64,000 nucleotides of DNA, from NCBI RefSeq assembly GCF_951230155.1, contig NZ_CATNVD010000009.1:1-64000 (forward strand). Direction: 5' to 3'. Source of the DNA: Parablautia sp. Marseille-Q6255. Its GTDB lineage: Bacteria > Bacillota > Clostridia > Lachnospirales > Lachnospiraceae. Shown here piece after piece: positions 24,668 to 33,546 of the stretch. Below the pieces are notes generated by a model. The model searched no databases. It saw only the letters and a program-made list of their open reading frames with translations, and was not told the origin of the DNA. Made by a program: the position numbers and the translations under genes. Each line of letters opens with the position of its first letter. Position 1 is the stretch's first letter.

Positions 24668-26734
24668 ATGAAGAAAAACAAATCAGGCAATAAAGCCCAG
24701 ATTAAGTACAGTGGGAATCTGATGCATCACTGGTACTGGTGTGTACTGATGATTCTTTTCCTTCTGATCCTCACGGCAGCAGTATTGTATGTAGATACGC
24801 TGGCTGGCATGATCGTAGGAGGCTTTACGGCAGTGATCTTTCTGTCAGTGTTTCTGCTTGATGCGTACTTTAAGCCGCGCGTGCTGATCGAGCTGCTTGA
24901 TTTTGCACATAAGTTCAGCGGCGTGGAGAAGGCGATGCTGAAAAGCTTTATTATCCCGTACGGGATTGTACAGACAGACGGCAAGATCCTCTGGATGAAT
25001 GATATGCTGATGGGACTGACCGGAAAGAACGAGCATTATCACAAGAATATCATCTCCGTCTTTCCCCAGCTGAATCCTTCCCAGTTTCCGCTGGGCGAGG
25101 AGAGCCGCAGCGCGCAGATCGGACATGAGGGAAAGCTGTACCGCGTGGATATGAAAAAGATCGCGCTGGAGGATCTGGTGGACGGGCTTGACGGCGTAGA
25201 GCGTCTGACAGATGAGTGCTATGTGATCGCGCTGTATTTCTTTGATGTTACAGAGCTTGCGCAGTTCAAGCAGGAGAATTATGAGCAAAAGCCGGTGGTG
25301 GGGCTTTTGTATATGGACAATTATGATGAGGTCATGGACAGCGTCGAGGATGTGAGGCGTTCGATGCTGGAAGCGCTGGTTGACCGCCGGATCACCAAGT
25401 ATATTTCCTCGATCGGCGGGCTGATCAAAAAGCTGGAGAAGGATAAATACATCCTGGTGGTGAAGCGGAAAGATCTGGAAACGATGGAGGCGGACCGTTT
25501 CTCGGTACTGGAGGATGTAAAGACAGTCAATATCGGAAATACGATCAATATGACCGTCAGCATCGGTATTGGTACGAACTGCGGTGATTATGCGAAAAAC
25601 TGTGATGCTGCCAGAGTTGCGATCGAGATGGCGCTTGCCCGGGGCGGAGATCAGGCAGTTGTCAAGGAACAGGAAAAGATGTCTTTCTTTGGAGGAAAGA
25701 CGCAGCGCGCAGAGCGAAATACAAGAGTGCGGGCGCGCGTAAAGGCGCAGGCGCTGCGCGAACTGATCAGTACGCGCGAGCGGGTCATCGTCATGGGGCA
25801 TAAGATGCCGGATATTGATTCCTTTGGGGCATGTATCGGCGTCTGCCGCGCGGCACAGCAGGCAGGAAAGCCGGCGCATGTCGTGCTGGGAGACAGGAAC
25901 AGCAATATCCGCCCGTGGATCGAGGTGCTGGAAGAGGAATGCGGGTATGACGAGAAGTTTTTCCTCACTCACGATCAGGCGATCGAGATGACGAATCAGA
26001 ATACAGCAGTGATCGTCGTGGATACCAATCGTCCGAGTATGACAGAGTGCGAGCAGCTTCTGTATCTGACAAAGACGATCGTTGTCCTGGATCACCACAG
26101 ACAGGGAACAGAGAAGATTGAAAATGCATCGCTGTCCTATATTGAGCCTTCGGCATCCTCATCGTGTGAAATGATCTCTGAGATCTTGCAGTATTACGAT
26201 GACACGATCAAGCTGAAGCCGGAAGAAGCAGACTGTATTTATGCAGGAATTATCGTGGATACGAACAATTTTGTGGCAAAGACAGGTATGCGGACATTTG
26301 AAGCGGCTGCATTTTTGCGCAGGAACGGCGCAGACATGACACGGGTACGCAAATCCTTCCGCAATGATATGGATACGTACAAAGCGCGTGCGGAGGCGGT
26401 CCGCCATGCGGAGGCATTTATGGGATGCTATGCGATCAGCGTCTGTCCAAGCGCAGGACTCGAAAATCCGACTGTCGTAGGAGCGCAGGCAGCGAATGAG
26501 CTGCTCAATATCATTGGAGTAAAGGCATCTTTTGTACTGACAGATTATAATAATGTCATCTATATCAGTGCGCGGGCGATTGATGAAGTAAATGTGCAGA
26601 TCATCATGGAGCGTCTTGGCGGCGGCGGACATATGAATATTGCGGGAGCGCAGCTTCCGGGGGCTGATATTGACGAGGCGCGCGTAAAATTAAAAGAAGT
26701 ATTGACACAGATGACGAAAGAAGGAGCGATTTGA
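24668..26734 (+). CDS. gdpP: c-di-AMP phosphodiesterase, GdpP/YybT type
   Basis: Membrane-bound phosphodiesterase of 688 residues that degrades cyclic di-AMP. Two N-terminal membrane helices (about 20-40 and 44-65) are followed by a PAS-like domain, a degenerate GGDEF domain and a DHH-DHHA1 catalytic module: MGHKMPDIDSFGACIG, VVDTNRPSMTE, VVLDHHRQG and the DHHA1 glycine motif RLGGGGHMNIAGAQL. The ATG at 24668 has GGAG six bases upstream. The stop overlaps the leader of rplI. The gene order gdpP-rplI-dnaB is widely conserved in Firmicutes. Confidence 0.95.
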   Translation: MKKNKSGNKAQIKYSGNLMHHWYWCVLMILFLLILTAAVLYVDTLAGMIVGGFTAVIFLSVFLLDAYFKPRVLIELLDFAHKFSGVEKAMLKSFIIPYGIVQTDGKILWMNDMLMGLTGKNEHYHKNIISVFPQLNPSQFPLGEESRSAQIGHEGKLYRVDMKKIALEDLVDGLDGVERLTDECYVIALYFFDVTELAQFKQENYEQKPVVGLLYMDNYDEVMDSVEDVRRSMLEALVDRRITKYISSIGGLIKKLEKDKYILVVKRKDLETMEADRFSVLEDVKTVNIGNTINMTVSIGIGTNCGDYAKNCDAARVAIEMALARGGDQAVVKEQEKMSFFGGKTQRAERNTRVRARVKAQALRELISTRERVIVMGHKMPDIDSFGACIGVCRAAQQAGKPAHVVLGDRNSNIRPWIEVLEEECGYDEKFFLTHDQAIEMTNQNTAVIVVDTNRPSMTECEQLLYLTKTIVVLDHHRQGTEKIENASLSYIEPSASSSCEMISEILQYYDDTIKLKPEEADCIYAGIIVDTNNFVAKTGMRTFEAAAFLRRNGADMTRVRKSFRNDMDTYKARAEAVRHAEAFMGCYAISVCPSAGLENPTVVGAQAANELLNIIGVKASFVLTDYNNVIYISARAIDEVNVQIIMERLGGGGHMNIAGAQLPGADIDEARVKLKEVLTQMTKEGAI

Positions 26735-26736
26735 TT

Positions 26737-27183
26737 ATGAAAGTGATTTTATTACAGGATGTAAAGTCTCTCGGAAAAAAGGGAGATATCGTAGAGGTAA
26801 GTGAAGGGTATGCGCGCAACATGCTCTTGAAAAAGGGACTGGGAAAAGAAGCGACAGGGCAGAATATGAATGACCTGAAGCTGCAGAAAGCAAATGCGGA
26901 AAAAATCGCGCGGGAGATCCTTGAGGCAGCCCAGGCTCTGGCGAAGGAGATGGAAGGGAAGTCAATCCGGGTCGCAGTCAAGACAGGGGAAGGCGGGAGA
27001 GTCTTTGGATCTGTTTCGAGCAAGGAGATTGCAGAGGAGATCAAGAAACAGCTCGGATACGATGTGGACAAGAAGAAAATCCAGATCGACAATCCGATCC
27101 GTGCTCTGGGAGTGACGAATGTGGCGATCAAGCTGCATGCAAAGGTAACGGCGGAGATCGCGGTGAAGGTGGTAGAGCTTTAA
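26737..27183 (+). CDS. rplI: 50S ribosomal protein L9
   Basis: Large-subunit protein of 148 residues. It starts MKVILLQDVKSLGKKGDIVEVSEGYARNML (family signature in overlapping blocks), then a long connecting helix and a C-terminal domain with GRVFGSVSSKEIAEEI. The start is 2 bases after the gdpP stop and its ribosome site lies within gdpP, so translation is probably coupled. Confidence 0.97.
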   Translation: MKVILLQDVKSLGKKGDIVEVSEGYARNMLLKKGLGKEATGQNMNDLKLQKANAEKIAREILEAAQALAKEMEGKSIRVAVKTGEGGRVFGSVSSKEIAEEIKKQLGYDVDKKKIQIDNPIRALGVTNVAIKLHAKVTAEIAVKVVEL

Positions 27184-27202
27184 GGCATAGCGAAACGATC
27201 AT

Positions 27203-27240
27203 CAGGGGAGGCGGCAGAAAAAGTCTGCCGCAGCCCCTGA
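27203..27240 (+). promoter_or_regulatory. intercistronic hairpin between rplI and dnaB
   Basis: CAGGGGAGGCGGCAGA and TCTGCCGCAGCCCCTG pair with a small internal mismatch around an AAAAG loop. No T-run follows, so it probably stabilises or processes the RNA. Confidence 0.5.
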
Positions 27241-27261
27241 ATTAGCGAAAGGAGAAATGTC

Positions 27262-28590
27262 ATGGAAGAAGCATTGCTCAAGCGGGTGATGCCGCACAGT
27301 ATTGAAGCGGAACAGTCCGTAATAGGCGCCATGATCCTTGACAGAGATGCGGTCACGGTCGCTTCGGAGATGCTTAACAGTGAGGATTTTTATCAGAAGC
27401 AGTATGGGATCCTTTTTGAAACGATGACGGAGCTTTACAGCGAGGGAAAGCCGATCGACCTGATCACGCTGCAGAACCGGCTGAAGGAGAAGGATGTGCC
27501 GCCGGAGGTGAGCAGTCTGGAATTTGTCCGTGACATGATCACAGCAGTTCCGACATCGGCAAATGTAAAGTATTATGCGGAGATTGTTTCGGAAAAAGCG
27601 CTGCTGCGCCGCCTGATCAAGGTAAATGAGGATATTGCTGCCGCCTGCTACGCCGGAAAAGAGCGTGTGGAGGATATTCTGGAGGATACAGAAAAGAACA
27701 TTTTCAAAGTACTCCAGCGCAGGACGAATGATGAATTTGTGCCGATCAAGGAGGTCGTGCTTAACGCTCTGGATAAGATCGAGGCGGCGAGCCGTCTTAA
27801 GGGCAGTGTGACGGGGATGCCGACCGGGTTTATTGATCTTGATTACAAGATGTCCGGCTTTCAGCCTTCCGATCTGATCCTGATCGCAGCGCGTCCGTCT
27901 ATGGGAAAAACAGCGTTTGTGCTGAATATTGCAGAGTACATGGCATTTCGCAGTAATGAGACAGTCGCGATCTTCAGTCTGGAGATGTCAAAGGAACAGC
28001 TGGTCAATCGTTTGTTCGCACTGGAGTCTCACGTAGATTCGCAGGTTTTACGTACCGGTAATCTCAGTGACAGTGACTGGGCAAATCTGATCGAGGCAGC
28101 CGGCACGATCGGGCGGTCAAATCTGATCATTGATGATACACCTGGTATCAGTGTGGCAGAGCTTCGCAGCAAGTGCAGAAAGTTCAAGCTGGAGCATAAT
28201 CTGGGGATTATTATGATCGACTATCTGCAGCTGATGCAGGGCAGCAGACGTTCTGAGTCAAGACAGCAGGAAATCTCGGAGATTTCCCGTTCTCTGAAAG
28301 AAATCGCGCGAGAGCTGCATGTTCCGGTGGTCGCATTGTCGCAGCTTTCCCGTGCTGTGGAGCAAAGACCGGACCATCGTCCGATGCTTTCTGACCTGCG
28401 AGAATCGGGAGCGATCGAGCAGGATGCCGATGTTGTTATGTTTTTGTATCGTGATGATTATTATAATCATGATACGGAGAAGAAGGATGTGGCAGAGGTG
28501 ATCATTGCCAAACAGCGAAATGGCCCGATAGGTACTGTGGAGCTGGCATGGCTGCCGCGTTTTACAAAGTTTGCAAATATGAAAAAATAA
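27262..28590 (+). CDS. dnaB: replicative DNA helicase DnaB
   Basis: Hexameric 5'-3' helicase at the replication fork, 442 residues. The N-terminal primase-interaction domain (MPHSIEAEQSVIGAMILD) is followed by a RecA-like ATPase with Walker A ARPSMGKTAF, Walker B IIMIDYLQLM, and the conserved EISRSLKEIARELHVPVVALSQLSR and DLRESGAIEQDADVVMFLYR (adjoining segments). No intein is present. It starts at ATG 27262 after AAAGGAG. Confidence 0.97.
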   Translation: MEEALLKRVMPHSIEAEQSVIGAMILDRDAVTVASEMLNSEDFYQKQYGILFETMTELYSEGKPIDLITLQNRLKEKDVPPEVSSLEFVRDMITAVPTSANVKYYAEIVSEKALLRRLIKVNEDIAAACYAGKERVEDILEDTEKNIFKVLQRRTNDEFVPIKEVVLNALDKIEAASRLKGSVTGMPTGFIDLDYKMSGFQPSDLILIAARPSMGKTAFVLNIAEYMAFRSNETVAIFSLEMSKEQLVNRLFALESHVDSQVLRTGNLSDSDWANLIEAAGTIGRSNLIIDDTPGISVAELRSKCRKFKLEHNLGIIMIDYLQLMQGSRRSESRQQEISEISRSLKEIARELHVPVVALSQLSRAVEQRPDHRPMLSDLRESGAIEQDADVVMFLYRDDYYNHDTEKKDVAEVIIAKQRNGPIGTVELAWLPRFTKFANMKK

Positions 28591-28681
28591 AAAACAGGTT
28601 CTATTTTCAGAAGCTTCTTCATATATTTAATCAGAGACACGAGTATGTGAGCAAATTGCAGCGGATAAGGGGAGAAGCTTT

Positions 28682-29278
28682 ATGGAAGAGAAATCATATT
28701 CAGTATCAGAAGCAGTGCGGCTCGTCGGTGTAGAGTCGCACGTTCTTCGTTATTGGGAAGATGAATTGAACATTTCTATACAGAGAAATGCGCAGGGACA
28801 CCGTATATACAGCAGCAGGGATATCAAAGTTTTCCGGAAAGCAAAGGACTGGAAGGAAAAGGGACTGCAGCTCAAGGCGATCCGGGTGCTTCTGGAACAG
28901 TCGGAGTCGTCAGACAGCGCAGGAGCGGTAAGCTTTAAAAAACAGATGTCAGACACACTTTTTTCAGACCATTCACAGTGCGATATAGAGGGAGAGGCCT
29001 GCTCGTACGAGATTGTTCCGACGATACAGGAGACGCAGGACAGTCTCAATCAGATTGCGGCGGTATTCCGGCAGATCGTGGAGGAAGTCGCTGAGACGCA
29101 GAATGAGCGTCTGGAACAGATGCTTGCGACTCAGCTTCGCGAGGAAGCCAGAGATCTCTATCTGCAGTATTTTCAGATGCTGCAGGAGGCAGCCTGCGCC
29201 AGAACATCGGCGGAGGACAGGCCCCGAAGCGGGAAATTCAGGCGGATCTGGGATATTTTATCCGGACGGGAAGAATGA
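28682..29278 (+). CDS. MerR-like helix-turn-helix protein
   Basis: A 198-residue protein with an N-terminal MerR-type winged helix (YSVSEAVRLVGVESHVLRYW, then QGHRIYSSRDIKVFRKAKDWKEKGLQLKAIRVLL in two blocks). Residues about 110-180 are helical and charged, probably a coiled coil. There is no ligand-binding cysteine pattern. It follows dnaB by 91 bases with AGGGGAG as ribosome site. Similar proteins occur after dnaB in clostridia, some resembling the chromosome-anchoring RacA family. The function is not established. Confidence 0.75.
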   Translation: MEEKSYSVSEAVRLVGVESHVLRYWEDELNISIQRNAQGHRIYSSRDIKVFRKAKDWKEKGLQLKAIRVLLEQSESSDSAGAVSFKKQMSDTLFSDHSQCDIEGEACSYEIVPTIQETQDSLNQIAAVFRQIVEEVAETQNERLEQMLATQLREEARDLYLQYFQMLQEAACARTSAEDRPRSGKFRRIWDILSGREE

Positions 29279-29295
29279 GGGCGTAAAAGTCCATC

Positions 29296-29357
29296 AAAAA
29301 AGGTACTGGATCTTATGGATCAGAACAGGTCCGATCGAAAGAAACAGTACCTTTTTT
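29296..29357. terminator. bidirectional terminator between the MerR-like gene and ferredoxin
   Basis: AAAAAAGGTACTG and CAGTACCTTTTTT pair across a loop of about 35 bases. A and T tracts on both sides let it serve the convergent genes on both strands. Confidence 0.75.
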
Positions 29358-29396
29358 CTATTTATCGGATGCAGTGCATCCGCTGTCCGCGACGGA

Positions 29397-29567
29397 TTAC
29401 TCAGCAGAGATAGCGTCTGTCGGACATACGCCTTCGCATGTACCACAGTCAAGACATGCATCCGGATCAATTACGTACTTGCCATCGCCTTCGGAGATAG
29501 CGTCTGCCGGACACTCACCTGCGCATGTACCGCAAGCTACACAATCATCAGAAATTACATATGCCAT
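29397..29567 (-). CDS. 2[4Fe-4S] ferredoxin
   Basis: Small electron carrier of 56 residues. The protein starts MAYVISDDCVACGTCAGECP and contains two CxxCxxCxxxCP motifs (CVACGTCAGECP and CLDCGTCEGVCP), each followed by DAIS, the classical clostridial double-cluster ferredoxin. The ATG at 29567 has AAGGAGG ahead of it. It is a single gene on the minus strand, likely to serve pyruvate:ferredoxin oxidoreductase and hydrogenase-type reactions in an anaerobe. Confidence 0.95.
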   Translation of the reverse strand: MAYVISDDCVACGTCAGECPADAISEGDGKYVIDPDACLDCGTCEGVCPTDAISAE

Positions 29568-29800
29568 GATAATATCCTCCTTTTAGATTCTGTATTCGAC
29601 TTTCGTAAGAAGTCTTTCACTTATTCTAATACATCTTGTCGAAATACACAAGCAGAAAAGCAGATTTTATGTTGTTTTTATATGGGAACAAAGGGAAAAG
29701 TAAGAAAAGAGGAGGAAAAACGGACAGGGGTATGTCGGGGAGAGGACAGATTCTGGCGGAAGATGCGGTGGATTCCTTGGTTTACAGAAACTACACTTGT

Positions 29801-29884
29801 ATGGTATAATAGGAACACTTCATGAACCGAAGCGTAGCGAACGGTAAATTTAGTGATCATGGTATAATAGGAAAACACTTCATG
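29801..29884 (+). repeat. duplicated promoter block upstream of the DUF1858 gene
   Basis: The string ATGGTATAATAGGAA followed by ACACTTCATG occurs at 29801-29824 and 29859-29884, about 58 bases apart. Both contain TATAAT. The first has a possible -35 TTTACA at 29781. This suggests tandem promoters from a local duplication. The rest of 29572-29800 shows no gene. Confidence 0.6.
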
Positions 29885-29929
29885 CACTAAGAGAAGTAAT
29901 AGTAAATGAAATAGAGGAGGAAATATAAA

Positions 29930-30142
29930 ATGGCAGCAATGATTACGAAGGACACAACAATTGGTGAGATCATCCGTATTGAGCCGCAGCTTGCTCAGGT
30001 GCTTATGGCTGGCGGTATGCACTGTGTAGGATGCCCGTCTTCTCAGATGGAGACGCTGGAGGAAGCAGCTATGGTACATGGCATTGAGCTGGATGTGCTT
30101 CTGGCAAGACTGAATGCATTTATGGAAGCTCTGAACAAATAA
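29930..30142 (+). CDS. DUF1858 domain protein
   Basis: A 70-residue protein of the DUF1858 family (ScdA N-terminal-like), recognisable from the [48 protein letters not shown] region. The cysteine pair C-V-G-C at residues 32-35 is the conserved redox or metal-binding site of the family, which often accompanies hybrid-cluster or iron-sulfur repair proteins. GAGGAGG precedes the ATG. It is followed by a strong terminator, so it is monocistronic. Confidence 0.88.
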   Translation: MAAMITKDTTIGEIIRIEPQLAQVLMAGGMHCVGCPSSQMETLEEAAMVHGIELDVLLARLNAFMEALNK

Positions 30143-30204
30143 AACAAAAAGTCAGTAAAATCGGCAGAGCTGCAGGTCAGGATGGACATGCTCTGTCAAA
30201 GCGG

Positions 30205-30253
30205 CGGGTATTGCAGTCTGGGAGGAGGATGCCAGGCTGCAGTACCCGTTTTA
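30205..30253 (+). terminator. terminator after the DUF1858 gene
   Basis: CGGGTATTGCAGTCTGG pairs with CCAGGCTGCAGTACCCG with two wobble positions, followed by TTTTAT. Confidence 0.8.
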
Positions 30254-30307
30254 TATCTCATAAAAATGTGAAAAATCCGCCGGATATCAAAGTCTTCAGA
30301 GGGATAT

Positions 30308-31081
30308 CTACTGCCCTTCTGTCATCCACGGGCGGAATTTAAGGGGCCAGAACTGCTGCTGCAGGTGCGGATTCTTTCTCTGCTCGATAGCGATGCTGCT
30401 GCAAAAGCCGCGCCACAGTTCCTGCATCTGCTGTTCCAGCAGGGAGATATCTTCCTTTTGGAGCGCATCCGGCCGGGTGTCACGCAGAATAAACCAGGGG
30501 CGTGATCCGCCGTGGATCAGGCAGTCGTTATGAGTGTTGTCGTAGATCATGAAGTTTTCATTTGGAAAACGGTCGGAAAAATGATCGCCGATCAGAGGGA
30601 GGATCTGATTTTCCGCGTGGATTTCCGAAAACAGAACACCGTTTTTTAACTCACGGAACCGCACAAACTGGAGATAGCGGTGTGCTTCATTGCCTGTCCT
30701 GCGGGAAAGCTCAAAGATACGGGAAACATGGGGATCCTGCAGCTTCCAGATTACTTTTCGGGCCTCTTCGGACGGAGTATGGCGGGACATCCCAAGGAGT
30801 GTGACGCGATAGATGTGGTCCGCGCGGTCGGGGCTTTTGCTGAGGGCGGCCTGATAGATAGTCTGATAGGCATCCAGCCCCATTTTCTCTCGGATTGAGC
30901 GGGCTACTTTTTCTGCTTTTTGAGCATCTGCAGATACCTGACGGTATTCGGCAAACAGCTCCAGATCCATCGGAGCATGGATGCGCAGGGCAATGCAGTC
31001 ATGCCCCAGACGGCTGGCCCATGCGTCATAGATACCAGTAAAAATGCCGTCGACACTGTCTTCACATAAAAAAATCACCAT
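30308..31081 (-). CDS. TIGR03915 family putative DNA metabolism protein
   Basis: A 257-residue protein that matches my memory of the TIGR03915/DUF4130 family: MVIFLCEDSVDGIFTGIYDAW at the N-terminus, GMDAYQT-like region, DDHIYRVTLLG-type core, LQFVRFRELKNGVLFSEIHAENQILPLIGDHFSDRFPNENFMIYD (in blocks) and a C-terminal FRPWMTEGQ. The start ATG at 31081 has AAAGGAAAG upstream. It lies 55 bases downstream of the radical-SAM TIGR03916 gene on the same strand. The two families almost always occur together and are predicted to act in DNA repair or modification; the chemistry is unknown. Confidence 0.85.
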   Translation of the reverse strand: MVIFLCEDSVDGIFTGIYDAWASRLGHDCIALRIHAPMDLELFAEYRQVSADAQKAEKVARSIREKMGLDAYQTIYQAALSKSPDRADHIYRVTLLGMSRHTPSEEARKVIWKLQDPHVSRIFELSRRTGNEAHRYLQFVRFRELKNGVLFSEIHAENQILPLIGDHFSDRFPNENFMIYDNTHNDCLIHGGSRPWFILRDTRPDALQKEDISLLEQQMQELWRGFCSSIAIEQRKNPHLQQQFWPLKFRPWMTEGQ

Positions 31082-31136
31082 ATGCTTTCCTTTCCGCTGC
31101 AGCCATATCGCAGAAGATCTGCTGCAGCTGTAGCAT

Positions 31137-32462
31137 TTAAGCGCCTGCCTGCAGCAGTTTGTCCGGGATGCTCCCAAATATCTGATCATCGTCAAACAGG
31201 GAGAGCTGGCGATAGGTCAGTGTCTCAGAAGGAGCGGGGCCGCGGCTCTGCAGCAGATTGCGCAGGATCGTATCTTCCTCTATACGAAGCGGGTACATCT
31301 GCCTGCCGCTGCATGTGATAAAATACACGGCACGCTTCAGGACAACGCCGGCCTTCTTGAGATCCGGAAAATCGAGAGAACCGCTTTTTCTCGCATAAAG
31401 GATCCGCCGGGCGGATTTTGGCCCAATACCGGGAACCCGCAGGAGCGTATAATAGTCTGCGCGGTTGATCTCTACCGGAAAGTGCTCCAGATGCGAGAGC
31501 GCCCAGTCGCACTTGGGATCCAGAAAGACATTAAAATTGGGGCGCTTTTCACTGAGCAGCTCCTGAGTCTGAAAGCCGTAAAAGCGGAGCAGCCAGTCAG
31601 CCTGATAGAGCCTGTGCTCTCGCAGGAGAGGAGGACCGCCTGGCAGAGCCGGGAGCATCGCATCCTCATTGACCGGTACAAAGGCTGAGTAGAACACGCG
31701 CTTTAAATCGAATTTTTGGTACAGGGACTCTGCAACGGAAAGGATCTGATAATCATTTTCCGGAGTAGCGCCAATGATCATCTGCGTGCTCTGCCCGGCA
31801 GGGACGAACTGCGGGGCATTGCGAAAAAGCATCAGCTCGTGTTTATTTTCCTGTGTCTGTAACTGGACCTGCCGCATCGGAGCAAGGATTTTTTTGCGGG
31901 TCTTGTGAGGGGCGAGTTTTCGCAAGCTGTCTGCGGTGGGAAGCTCCAGATTGACACTCATGCGGTCTGCAAGAAAGCCTGTCCGGGTGATCAGCTCCTG
32001 TGGGGCGCCCGGAATGGCTTTTACGTGGATATATCCCTCGAAGTGATGCTCATGACGGAGCTTATACAGGGTCTGATACAAAAGTTCCATCGTGTAGCCA
32101 GGATTTTTCAGTATGCCGGAGCTTAAAAACAGACCTTCGATATAATTTCTCCGGTAGAACTCCATGGTAAGGGTGCATACTTCATCCGGTGTAAAGGAGG
32201 TGCGCGGCACGTCATTGGAAGAGCGGTTCATGCAGTACTTGCAGTCAAAGATGCATTCATTCGTAAAGAGGATCTTGAGCAGAGCGATGCAGCGCCCGTC
32301 TGCCGAGAAGCTGTGGCAGATGCCAGCTGCGGTGCAGTTCCCCATGCCTTTGCCGCTGCCCTTGCGATCTACTCCGCTGGAGGTGCAGGCGACATCATAT
32401 TTCGCGGCGTCTGTGAGGATATTCAGTTTTGTGTACAGGTCCATTTCTTTTGCTATCTGCAT
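31137..32462 (-). CDS. TIGR03916 family putative DNA repair/modification radical SAM protein
   Basis: Radical S-adenosylmethionine protein of 441 residues. The 4Fe-4S motif is CIFDCKYC (C-x3-C-x2-C) near residue 70, preceded by AADGRCIALLKILFTNE-like wording. A C-terminal helix-hairpin-helix (LLRVPGIGPKSARRILYARK) would contact DNA, which is the reason for predicting action on DNA. The start at ATG 32462 follows TGGAGG six bases upstream. It forms a two-gene operon with the TIGR03915 gene. The lesion or base acted on has not been established to my knowledge. Confidence 0.88.
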   Translation of the reverse strand: MQIAKEMDLYTKLNILTDAAKYDVACTSSGVDRKGSGKGMGNCTAAGICHSFSADGRCIALLKILFTNECIFDCKYCMNRSSNDVPRTSFTPDEVCTLTMEFYRRNYIEGLFLSSGILKNPGYTMELLYQTLYKLRHEHHFEGYIHVKAIPGAPQELITRTGFLADRMSVNLELPTADSLRKLAPHKTRKKILAPMRQVQLQTQENKHELMLFRNAPQFVPAGQSTQMIIGATPENDYQILSVAESLYQKFDLKRVFYSAFVPVNEDAMLPALPGGPPLLREHRLYQADWLLRFYGFQTQELLSEKRPNFNVFLDPKCDWALSHLEHFPVEINRADYYTLLRVPGIGPKSARRILYARKSGSLDFPDLKKAGVVLKRAVYFITCSGRQMYPLRIEEDTILRNLLQSRGPAPSETLTYRQLSLFDDDQIFGSIPDKLLQAGA

Positions 32463-32602
32463 AATGCGCCTCCACTTTAAAAGAATCGAACATATGTTCT
32501 GAAAATATTATAGCATACCCGCGGGAAAATGCAAGGACTTAAATGCAAGGAGAGAACGGAAAAATATTTTTACAGATCGTCTGGATGGATACAGAAAATT
32601 GC

Positions 32603-32633
32603 TTGACTTTGACGCTGCGTCAACGGTTATGAT
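32603..32633 (+). promoter_or_regulatory. MerR-type promoter with 19-base spacer and palindrome
   Basis: TTGACT (32603-32608) and TATGAT (32628-32633) are separated by 19 bases, the long spacer typical of MerR-activated promoters. The spacer contains a perfect palindrome, TTGACGC-T-GCGTCAA (32609-32623). It drives the MerR/TipA-like gene, so autoregulation is likely. Confidence 0.8.
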
Positions 32634-32736
32634 GACAGTACCGGCGTGGCAAGGCTTGTACGCAGGTGCTGCCGCAAGTGATACAGACAGACGTGCTGCT
32701 TCATTTGCGCAAAAAAACAGATCAGGAGATGGAAGG

Positions 32737-33492
32737 ATGGAATACAGTATCAGTGAATTATCCGGGCTGGCAGGTGTGAGTACCAGAACCCTGCGTTATT
32801 ATGGAGAGATAGGGATTTTATCCCCTTTGTATGTCAGCGCGGCAGGTTATCGGTATTATGGCGATAAAGAAGTGGAACGGCTGCAGCAGATCCTGTTTTA
32901 CAGGGAAAGAGGATTTGAATTAAAGCAGATCCGGGAAATTCTGCTTCATCCGGATTTTGACATAGAAACAGCGCTTCGGGAGCATCTGTCTGATCTAAAA
33001 GAAAAAAGAAAACGCATGGACCGTCTGATTGAGACCGTAGAGCAGACGATCGCAGCGGGAAAAGGAGAACGGATGATGAGTGACAGACAGAAATTTGAAG
33101 CGTTTAAGCAGCAGACAGTGCAGGAAAACGAGCTGCGGTATGGAGAAGAGGTGCGCCGGAAATATGGCTCTCAGGCGCTGGAGGCATCAAACCGAAGAAT
33201 GCTCGATATGACACAGGAGCAGTGGGATCATTTTCAGAGTCTGGAGCATCAGATAAGAGAGGAGCTTGCGCGCGGCGTGAAGGCGGGTATCCGACCGGAA
33301 AGCGAGGAAGCGGGCAGGATTGTGCAGCTTCATAAGGAATGGCTTCAGATGACATGGAAGCAGTATTCCCCGCAGATGCACCGGGGCCTGGCTGGCATGT
33401 ATCTGGCAGATGAACGATTTCGGGCGTATTATGACAGGAAAGTATCAGGCTGTACCAGACTGCTTTGCGCTGCCATCGAGCATTGGATCTGA
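32737..33492 (+). CDS. MerR family regulator with TipAS-type ligand domain
   Basis: Transcription activator of 251 residues from ATG 32737 (GGAAGG upstream). An N-terminal MerR winged helix (YSISELSGLAGVSTRTLRYY, AAGYRYYGDKEVERLQQILFYRERGFELKQI in blocks) and a dimerisation coiled coil (about 80-110) lead to a C-terminal all-helical TipAS-like domain (about 125-251) with KYSPQMHRGLAGMYLADERFRAYYD-type wording. TipA-like proteins bind thiopeptides or other drugs and activate their own promoter. The preceding promoter has the matching geometry. No efflux gene is directly attached. Confidence 0.88.
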   Translation: MEYSISELSGLAGVSTRTLRYYGEIGILSPLYVSAAGYRYYGDKEVERLQQILFYRERGFELKQIREILLHPDFDIETALREHLSDLKEKRKRMDRLIETVEQTIAAGKGERMMSDRQKFEAFKQQTVQENELRYGEEVRRKYGSQALEASNRRMLDMTQEQWDHFQSLEHQIREELARGVKAGIRPESEEAGRIVQLHKEWLQMTWKQYSPQMHRGLAGMYLADERFRAYYDRKVSGCTRLLCAAIEHWI

Positions 33493-33508
33493 CAGCGCAG
33501 GAGGAGTG

Positions 33509-33537
33509 TTGACAAAAGGGATCTGAAATTGTATAAT
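33509..33537 (+). promoter_or_regulatory. consensus promoter of the DUF2325 gene
   Basis: TTGACA (33509-33514), 17 bases, TATAAT (33532-33537): a perfect sigma-A promoter, implying control by a repressor or attenuator downstream. Confidence 0.9.
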
Positions 33538-33546
33538 ACAACAAAA

